Below are positions 55,591-64,000 of a DNA stretch of 64,000 nt, in pieces. How positions within the stretch are numbered: position 1 is the first letter of the stretch; the number at the start of each line of letters is the position of its first letter. The notes beneath the pieces are model-generated. The model searched no databases. It was not told the origin of the DNA and saw only the letters and a list, made by a program, of their open reading frames with translations. Location of the stretch: positions 1,020,596 to 1,084,595 of the forward strand of contig CAJNDS010002768.1 of assembly GCA_905221605.1 (NCBI GenBank). Direction: 5' to 3'. The position numbers and the translations under genes are program-made. This DNA comes from Symbiodinium natans (Eukaryota > Sar > Dinophyceae > Suessiales > Symbiodiniaceae).

Positions 55591-57545
55591 AACCCTTGAC
55601 CCTTGCGTGCAACCCTCACTTGTGATTTCTTCTGCAACACACATGTTGTGTGCTCCCAGCAGCAGTTGGTCTGCCAAAGTTGTTGAATGTTCAAAGCCCT
55701 CAAATGATTTCTTCGCTGACTTATTCTGCAAAACACATGTGTGTGTGCTCAAAGAAGCAATTGGTTGGCCAGCCCTCCATTGATTTCTTCTGCGCCACAC
55801 ATGTGTGTGCTCGCAGCAGCAATTGTCGTGAACCGACTTATTCAGAACACACATGTGTATGCCCGCAGCAGCAATCGGTCGGCCAACCATTGGCCCTTGG
55901 GTGCAACCCTCACTTGCGACTTCTTCTGCAGCACATGTGTGTGTGTGTGTGCTTACAGCAGCAATTGATCTGCCAAAATTGTTGAATGTTCAAAGCCCCC
56001 AAATGACTTTACTTCTTCATTGACTTAAGCTGCAACACACATGTGTGTGTGCTCACAGCAGCAATTGGTCTGCCAAAGTTCTTTTGAACGTTCAAAACCT
56101 CGACTTGACTTATTCTGCGCCACACATGTGTGTGTGTGTGCACAGCAGCAACTGTCGTGACCTTCAATTGACTTATTCAGAAACACACGTGTGTATGCCC
56201 TCAGCAGCAATTGGTCGGCCAACCATTGACCCTTGGGTGCAACCCTCACTTGTGACTTCTTCTGCAGCTCACAGCAGCAATTGGTCTGCCAAAGTTGTTG
56301 AACGTTCAAAGCCCTCAAGTGATTTCTTCACTGACTTATTCTGCAACACATGTTGGTGTGTGTGCTCACAGAAGCACTTGGCTGGCCAGCCCTCCATTGA
56401 TTTCTTCTGCGCCACACATGTGTGTGCTCGCAGCAGCAGTTGTCGTGAACTGACTTTTTCAGAACACACATGTGTGTGTGCCTGCAGCGGCAATCGGTCG
56501 GCCAACCCTTGACCCTTGGGTGCAGTCCTCGCTCGACTTATTCTGCAACACACATGTTGTGTGCTCACAGCAGCAATTGGTCTGCCAACGTTGTTGAATG
56601 TTCAAAGCCTTCAAATGATTTCTTCGTTGGCTTTTCATTGGCTTTTTCTGCAACACGCATGTTGTGTGCTCACAGCAGCAATTGGTCTGCCAAAGTTGTT
56701 GAATGTGCAAAGCGTTCCAATGACTTCTTCATTGACTTGTTCTGCAAAACACATGTGTGTGTGCTCACAGCACCAATTGGTCGGCCAACCCTCGGCCAGG
56801 GTCAGAAACCTCCTTAAAGGGTCAACACACATGTGTCTTCCAAATGACTTCTTCATTGACTCATTCTGCAACACACATGTGTGTGTGCTACAGCAGCCAT
56901 TGTCGTGACTCCAATTGACTTGTGCCCGCAGCAGCAATTGGTCGGCCAACCGTTGGCCCTTGGGTGCAAACCTCACTTGCGACTTCTTCTGCAGCACATG
57001 TGTGTGTGCTTACAGCAGCAACTGATCTGCAAAAATTGTTGAATGTTCAAAGCCCCCAAATGACTTTACTTCTTCATTGACTTAAACTGCAACACACATG
57101 TGTGTGTGTGTGCTCACACCTGTCGTGACCCTCAATTGACTTTTTCAGAAACACACGTGTGTATGCCCACAGCAGCAATTGGTCGGCCAACCGTTGACCC
57201 TTGGGTGTAACCCTCACTTGTGACTTCTTCTGCAACACACGTGTGTGTGTGTGCTCACAGCAGCAATTGGTCTGCCAAAGTGGCTGAAAGTTCAAAGCCC
57301 TCAAGTGATTTCTTCACTGACTTATTCTGCAACACATGTTTGTGTGTGTGCTCACAGAAGCACTTGGCTGGCCAGCCCTCCATTGATTTCTTCTGCGCCA
57401 CACATGTGTGTGTGTGTGCTCGCAGCAGCAGTTGTCGTGAACTGACTTATTCAGAACACACATGTGTGTGCCCGCAGCAGCAATCGGTCGGCCAACCCTT
57501 GACCCTGGGGTGCAGTCCTCGCTCGACTTATTCTGCAACACACAT

Positions 57546-57589
<44 letters not shown>

Positions 57590-60369
57590 CACAGCAGCAA
57601 TTGGTCTGCCAACGTTGTTGAATGTTCAAAGCCTTCAAATGATTTCTTCATTGGCTTTTCATTGGCTTATTCTGCAACACGCATGTTGTGTGCTCACAGC
57701 AGCAATTGGTCTGCCAAAGTTGTTGAATGTTCAAGGCCTTCCAATGACTTCTTCATTGACTTGTTCTGCAAAACACATGTGTGTGTGCTCACAGCAGCAA
57801 TTGGTCGGCCAACCCTGGGTCAGAAACCTCTTTAAAGGGTCAACACACATGTGTCTTCCAAATGACTTCTTCATTGACTTATTCTGCAACACACATGTGT
57901 GTGTGCTCACAGCAGCCATTGTCGTGACTCCAATTGACTTGTCCAGAAACACACGTGTGTGTGCCCGCAGCAGCAATTGGTCGGCCAACCATTGGCCCTT
58001 GGGTGCAACCCTCACTTGCGACTTCTTCTGCAGCACATGTGTGTGTGTGCTTACAGCAGCAATTGATCTGCCAAAATTGTTGAATGTTCAAAGCCCCCAA
58101 ATGACTTTACTTCTTCATTGACTTAAGCTGCAACACACATGTGTGTGTGCTCACAGCAGCAATTGGTCTGCCAAAGTTCTTTTGAACGTTCAAAACCTCG
58201 ACTTGACTTATTCTGCGCCACACATGTGTGTGTGCACAGCAGCAACTGTCGTGACCCTCAATTGACTTATTCAGAAAGACACGTGTGTATGCCCTCAGCA
58301 GCAATTGATCGGCCAACCGTTGACCCTTGGGTGCAACCCTCACTTGTGACTTCTTCTGCAACACACGTGTGTGTGTGCTCACAGCAGCAATTGGTCTGCC
58401 AAAGTTGTTGAACGTTCAAAGACGCATGTGTGTGTGTGCCCACAGAGGCACTTGGTTGGCCAGCCCTCCATTGATTTCCCCTGCGCCACACATGTGTGTG
58501 CTCGCAGCAGCAGTTGTCGTGAACCGACTTATTCAGAACACACATGTGTATGCCCGCAGCAGCAATCGGTCGGCCAACCCTTGACCCTTGGGTGCAGCCC
58601 TCGCTCGACTTCTTCTGCAACACACATTGTGTGTGTGTGTGTTCACAGCAGCAATTGGTCTGCCAACGTTGTTGAATGTTCAAAGCCTTCAAATGATTTC
58701 TTCGTTGGCTTTTCATTGGCTTCTTCTGCAACACGCATGTTGTGTGCTCACAGCAGCAATTGGTCTGCCAAAGTTGTTGAATGTTCAAAGCCTTCCAATG
58801 ACTTCTTCATTGACTTGTTCTGCAAAACACATGTGTGTGTGTGCTCACAGCAGCAATTGTCGTGACCCTCAATTGATTTTTTCAGAAACACACGTGTGTA
58901 TGCCCACAGCAGCAATTGGTCGGCCGGCCATTGGCCCTTGGGTGCAACCCTCACTTGCGACTTTTTCTGCAGCACACGTGTGTGTGTGTGTGTGTGTGTG
59001 CTCGCAGCAGCAATTGGTCTGCCAAAGTGGCTGAAAGTTCAAAGCCCTCAAGTGATTTCTTCACTGACTTATTCTGCAACACATGTTTGTGTGTGTGTGT
59101 GTGTGCTCACAGAAGCACTTGGCTGGCCAGCCCTCCATTGATTTCTTCTGCGCCACACATGTGTGTGCTCGCAGCAGCAGTTGTCGTGAACTGACTTATT
59201 CAGAACACACATGTGTGTGCCCGCAGCAGCAATCGGTCGGCCAACCCTTGACCCTTGGGTGCAGTCCTCGCTCGACTTATTCTGCAACACACATGTTGTG
59301 TGCTCACAGCAGCAATTGGTCTGCCAACGTTGTTGAATGTTCAAAGCCTTCAAATGATTTCTTCATTGGCTTTTCATTGGCTTATTCTGCAACACGCATG
59401 TTGTGTGCTCACAGCAGCAATTGGTCTGCCAAAGTTGTTGAATGTTCAAGGCCTTCCAATGACTTCTTCGTTGACTTGTTCTGCAAAACACATGTGTGTG
59501 TGCTCACAGCAGCAATTTGTCGGCCAACCCTCGGCCAGGGTCAGAAACCTCTTTAAAGGGTCAACACACATGTGTCTTCCAAATGACTTCTTCATTGACT
59601 TATTCTGCAACACATGTGTGTGTGTGCTCACAGCAGCCATTGTCGTGACTCCAATTGACTTGTCCAGAAACACACGTGTGTGTGTGTGCCCGCAGCAGCA
59701 ATTGGTCGGCCAACCATTGGCCCTTGGGTGCCTTGGGTGCAACCCTCACTTGCGACTTCTTCTGCAGCACATGTGTGTGTGTGTGTGCTTACAGCAGCAA
59801 TTGATCTGCCAAAATTGTTGAATGTTCAAAGCCCCCAAATGACTTTACTTCTTCATTGACTTAAGCTGCAACACACATGTGTGTGTGCTCACAGCAGCAA
59901 TTGGTCTGCAAAAGTTCTTCTGAACGCTCAAAACCTCGACTTGACTTATTCTGCGCCACACATGTGTGTGTGTGCGCAGCAGCAACTGTCGTGACCCTCA
60001 GATGACTTTTTCAGAAACACACGTGTGTATGCCCACAGCAGCAATTGGTCGGCCAACCGTTGACCCTTGGGTGCAACCCTCACTTGTGACTTCTTCTGCA
60101 ACACACGTGTGTGTGTGTGTGTGCTCACAGCAGCAATTGGTCTGCCAAAGTTGTTGAACGTTCAAAGACACATGTGTGTGTGCTCACAGAAGCACTTGGT
60201 TGGCCAGCCCTCCATTGATTTCCTCTGCGCCACACATGTGTGTGCTCGCAGCAGCAGTTGTCGTGAACCGACTTATTCAGAACACACATGTGTATGCCCG
60301 CAGCAGCAATCGGTCGGCCAACCCTTGACCCTTGGGTGCAGCCCTCGCTCGACTTCTTCTGCAACACAC

Positions 60370-60409
<40 letters not shown>

Positions 60410-62369
60410 CACAGCAGCAATTGGTCTGCCAACTTTGTTGAATGTTCAAAGCCTTCAAATGATTTCTTCATTGGCTTTTCATTGGCTTCTTCTGCAACAC
60501 GCATGTTGTGTGCTCACAGCAGCAATTGGTCTGCCACAGTTGTTGAATGTTCAAAGCCTTCCAATGACTTCTTCATTGACTTGTTCTGCAAAACACATGT
60601 GTGTGTGCTCACAGCAGCAATTGTCGTGACCCTCAATTGATTTTTTCAGAAACACACGTGTGTATGCCCACAGCAGCAATTGGTCGGCCAACCATTGGCC
60701 CTTGGGTGCAACCCTCACTTGCGACTTTTTCTGCAGCGCACGTGTGTGTGTGTGTGTGTGCTCGCAGCAGCAATTGGTCTGCCAAAGTGCACTGACTTAT
60801 TCTGCGCCACTCATGTGTGTGTGTGTGTGTGTGTGTGTGCTCACAGAAGCACGTGGTTGGCCAGCCCTCCACTTCTTCTGCGCCACACATGTGTGTGCTC
60901 GCAGCAGCAGTTGTCGTGAACTGACTTATTCAGAACACACATGTGTATGCCCGCAGCAGCAATCGGTCGGCCAACCCTTGACCCTTGGGTGCAGCCCTCG
61001 CTCGACTTATTCTGCAACACACATTGTGTGTGTGTGTGTGTGTGCTCACAGCAGCAATTGGTCTGCCAACGTTGTTGAATGTTCAAAGCCTTCAAATGAT
61101 TTCTTCATTGGCTTTTCATTAGCTTCTTCTGCAACACGCATGTTGTGTGCTCACAGCAGCAATTGGTCTGCCAAAGTTGTTGAATGTTCAAAGCCTTCCA
61201 ATGACTTCTTCATTGACTTGTTCTGCAAAACACATGTGTGTGTGCTCACAGCACCAATTGGTCGGCCAACCCTCGGCCAGGGTCAGAAACCTCCTTAAAG
61301 GGTCAACGCACATGTGTGTTCCAAATGACTTCTTCATTGACTTATTCTGCAAAACATGTGTGTGTGTGTGCTCACAGCAGCAATTGTCGTGACCCTCAAG
61401 TGGCTTTTTCAGAAACACACGTGTGTATGCCCGCAGCAGCAATTGGTCGGCCAACCGTTGGCCCTTGGGTGCAGCCCTCACTTGCGACTTCTTCTGCAAC
61501 GCACATGTGTGTGTGTGCTCGCAGCGCAATTGGTCTGCCAAAGTTGTTGAATGTTCAAAGCCCTCAAGTGATTTCTTCACTGACTTATTCTGCCACACAC
61601 ATGTGTGTGTGTGCTCACAGAAGCACTTGGTTGGCCAGCCCTCCATTGATTTCTTCTGCGCCACACATGTGTGTGCAGCAGACTTATTCAGGACACACAT
61701 GTGTATGCTCACAGCAGCAATCGGTCGGCCAACCCTTGACCCTTGGGCGCAGCCCTCACTCGACTTATTATTCTGCAACACACTGTTGTGTGCTCACAGC
61801 AGCAATTGGTCTGCCAAAGTTGTTGAACGTTCAAAGCCCTCAAATGACTTCTTCATTGACTTATTCTGCAAAACATTTGTGTGTGTGTGTGCTCACAACA
61901 GCAATTGGTCGGCCAACCCTCGGCCAGGGTCAGAAACCTCCTTAAAGGGTCAACACACATGTGTGTGCTGGCAGCAGCAATTGGTCGGCCAACCCTTGAC
62001 CCTGGGCTGACACTCAATTGACTTCTTCAGATCACACATGTGTATGCCCACAGCAGCAGTCGGTCGGCCAACCCTTGACCCTTGGGCGCAGCCCTCACTC
62101 GACTTATTCTGCAACACACATGTTGTGTGCTCACAGCAGCAATTGGTCTGCCAAAGTTGTTGAATGTTCAAAGCCCTCAAATGACTTCTTCAGTGACTTT
62201 TTCTGCAAAACATTTGCGTGTGCTCGCAGCAGCACTTGGTCGGCCAACCCTCGGCCAGGGTCGGAAACCTCCTTAAAGGGTCAACGCACATGTGTGCGCT
62301 GGCAGCAGCAATTGGTCGGCCAACCCTCGACCCTTGGCTGCAACCCGTGATTATCTTACTCTGCAACAC

Positions 62370-62560
62370 GCGCGTGTCTGTGTGTGTGTGTGTGTGTGGG
62401 TGTGTGGGTGTGGGTGTGTGGGTGTGGGTGTGTGGGTGTGGGTGTGTGGGTGTGTGGGTGTGGGTGTGTGGGTGTGGGTGTGGGTGTGGGTGTGGGTGTG
62501 GGTGTGGGTGTGGGTGTGGGTGTGGGTGTGGGTGTGGGTGTGGGTGTGGGTGTTTGTGTG
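62370..62560. repeat. (GGGTGT)n expansion inside one satellite module
   Basis: The GT arm of one palindrome has expanded to ~190 bp of TGTGGGTGTGGG units. Other expanded arms are (CA)n at 54684-54735 and (GT)n at about 57549-57588 and 60371-60408. Confidence 0.95.
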
Positions 62561-64000
62561 TGTGTATGCTCACAGCAGCAATTGATCTGCCAAAATTGTT
62601 GAATGTTCAAAGCCCCCACATGACTTTACTTCTTCATTGACTTAAACTGCAACACACATGTTTGTGTGCTCACAGCAGCAGTTGGTCTGCAAAAGTTTTT
62701 TTGAATGCTCAAAACCTCGACTTTACTTATTCTGCGCCACACATGTGTGTGTGTGCGCAGCAGCAACTGTCGTGACCCTCAATTGACTTATTCAGAAACA
62801 CACGGGTGTATGCCCACAGCAGCAATTGGTCTGCCAACGTTGTTGAATGTTCAAAGCCTGCAAATGATTTCTTCATTGGCTTTTCATTGGCTTATTCTGC
62901 AACACGCATGTTGTGTGCTCACAGCAGCAATTGGTCTGCCAAAGTTGTTGAATGTTCAAAGCCTTCCAATGACTTCTTCATTGACTTGTTCTGCAAAACA
63001 CATGTGTGTGTGCTCACAGCAGCAATTGGCCAACCCTCGGCGGTCAGAAACCTCCTTAAAGGGTCAACACACATGTGTGTTCCAAATGACTTCTTCATTG
63101 ACTTATTCTGCAAAACATGTGTGTGTGCTCACAGCAGCAATTGTCGTGACCCTCAAGTGACTTTTTCAGAAACACACGTGTGTGTGTGCCCACAGCAGCA
63201 ATTGGTCGGCCAACCATTGGCCCTTGGGTGCAACCCTCACTTGCGACTTTTTCTGCAGCACACGTGTGTGTGTGTGTGTGTGTGCTCGCAGCAGCAATTG
63301 GTCTGCCAAAGTGGTTGAAAGTTCAAAGCCCTCAAGTGATTTCTTCACTGACTTATTCTGCGCCACTCATGTGTGTGTGTGTGTGCTCACAGAAGCACTT
63401 GGTTGGCCAGCCCTCCATTGACTTCTTCTGCGCCACACATGTGTGTGCTCGCAGCAGCAGTTGTCGTGAACTGACTTATTCAGAACACACATGTGTATGC
63501 CCGCAGCAGCAATCGGTCGGCCAACCCTTGACCCTTGGGTGCAGCCCTCGCTCGACTTATTCTGCAACACACATTGTGTGTGTGTGTGCTCACAGCAGCA
63601 ATTGGTCTGCCAACGTTGTTGAATGTTCAAAGCCTTCAAATGATTTCTTCATTGGCTTTTCATTGGCTTCTTCTGCATCACGCATGTTGTGTGCTCACAG
63701 CAGCAATTGGTCTGCCAAAGTTGTTGAATGTTCAAAGCCTTCCAATGACTTCTTCATTGACTTGTTCTGCAAAACACATGTGTGTGTGTGCTCACAGCAC
63801 CAATTGGTCGGCCAACCCTCGGCGGTCAGAAACCTCCTTAAAGGGTCAACGCACATGTGTGTTCCAAATGACTTCTTCATTGACTTATTCTGCAAAACAT
63901 GTGTGTGTGTGTGTGCTCACAGCAGCAATTGTCGTGACCCTCAAGTGACTTTTTCAGAAACACACGTGTGTGTGCCCGCAGCAGCAATTGGTCGGCCAAC

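Larger units (their letters stand above)
54236..64000. repeat. Higher-order satellite with ACACATGTGT palindromes, ~9.8 kb, continues past the window
   Basis: Modules of about 70-90 bp each contain an ACACACATGTGTGT (or ACACGTGT) palindrome, then GTGCTCACAGCAGCAATTG and GTCTGCCAA or GTCGGCCAA, and a variable linker ending GACTTATTCTGC. At least a dozen module types recur in fixed order, giving a higher-order period near 1.0-1.1 kb (AGAAGCACTTGG landmark at about 56371, 57357, 58445, 60190), with shorter variants of ~660 and ~775 bp that lack some modules. The GT arm of the palindrome expands to (GT)n in places. All open frames here (CVLTAAIGLP-type and its relatives) are translations of the repeat. 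Confidence 0.95.

Noticed and set aside
54236-64000. Many Cys/Val- and His/Thr-rich frames of 60-235 codons, and a CRISPR-like look of spaced short palindromes
   Set aside because: The frames are translations of the satellite. The repeats and the stretches between them are both conserved and the genome is eukaryotic, so this is not a CRISPR array.

Overview
The window is nuclear DNA from a dinoflagellate alga; the species cannot be fixed from sequence alone (Suessiales such as Polarella/Symbiodiniaceae, or Prorocentrales, would all fit). The evidence is a tandem light-harvesting chlorophyll a/c polyprotein gene of dinoflagellate type, introns that begin with GC or GA and end in AG followed by G, Arabidopsis-type TTTAGGG repeats, very low gene density, and a heavy load of microsatellites, homopolymers and decayed retroelements. 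There are no bacterial-type operons.

Layout. 1-14.2 kb: a head-to-tail run of at least four diverged non-LTR retrotransposon cassettes. Each carries an apurinic-like endonuclease, a reverse transcriptase and a C-terminal cluster of C2H2 fingers, followed by a small ORF with a coiled-coil start and a basic tail (called ORFc here), then a T/G-rich spacer. All endonuclease-RT genes are broken. One ORFc (8048-8662) is intact. One cassette has lost nearly all of its endonuclease and RT. Two ~950-bp near-identical direct repeats lie 8 kb apart, and a 267-bp tandem repeat sits between cassettes III and IV. 14.9-15.65 kb: a decayed gene with an OTU cysteine-protease motif. 15.66-16.24 kb: a CAGACACA minisatellite. 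16.34-20.10 kb: the light-harvesting polyprotein gene, with five 735-bp units and a terminal part-unit ending a few codons after an SPLR motif.

20-54 kb is mostly non-coding. It contains a J-domain gene in short exons (about 31.9-32.2 kb), a family-16-type methyltransferase in short exons (45.86-46.42 kb), several unassigned exon-like pieces, two elements bounded by inverted repeats (33.54-34.36 and 44.99-45.50 kb), a run of 93 G, long trinucleotide repeats, and interstitial telomere-type repeats flanked by C and G tracts. 53.4-54.2 kb holds fragments that look like an LTR-element gag region.

54.24 kb to the window end is a higher-order satellite. It is built from ~80-bp modules, each centred on an ACACATGTGT palindrome next to a CAGCAGCAATTG motif, and about 1.1 kb near its start is inverted.

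The strongest functional unit is the light-harvesting polyprotein. Its joined exons would give a chain of 173-residue, three-helix antenna proteins separated at SPLR, destined for the plastid thylakoid. The other recognisable genes show no functional link to it.
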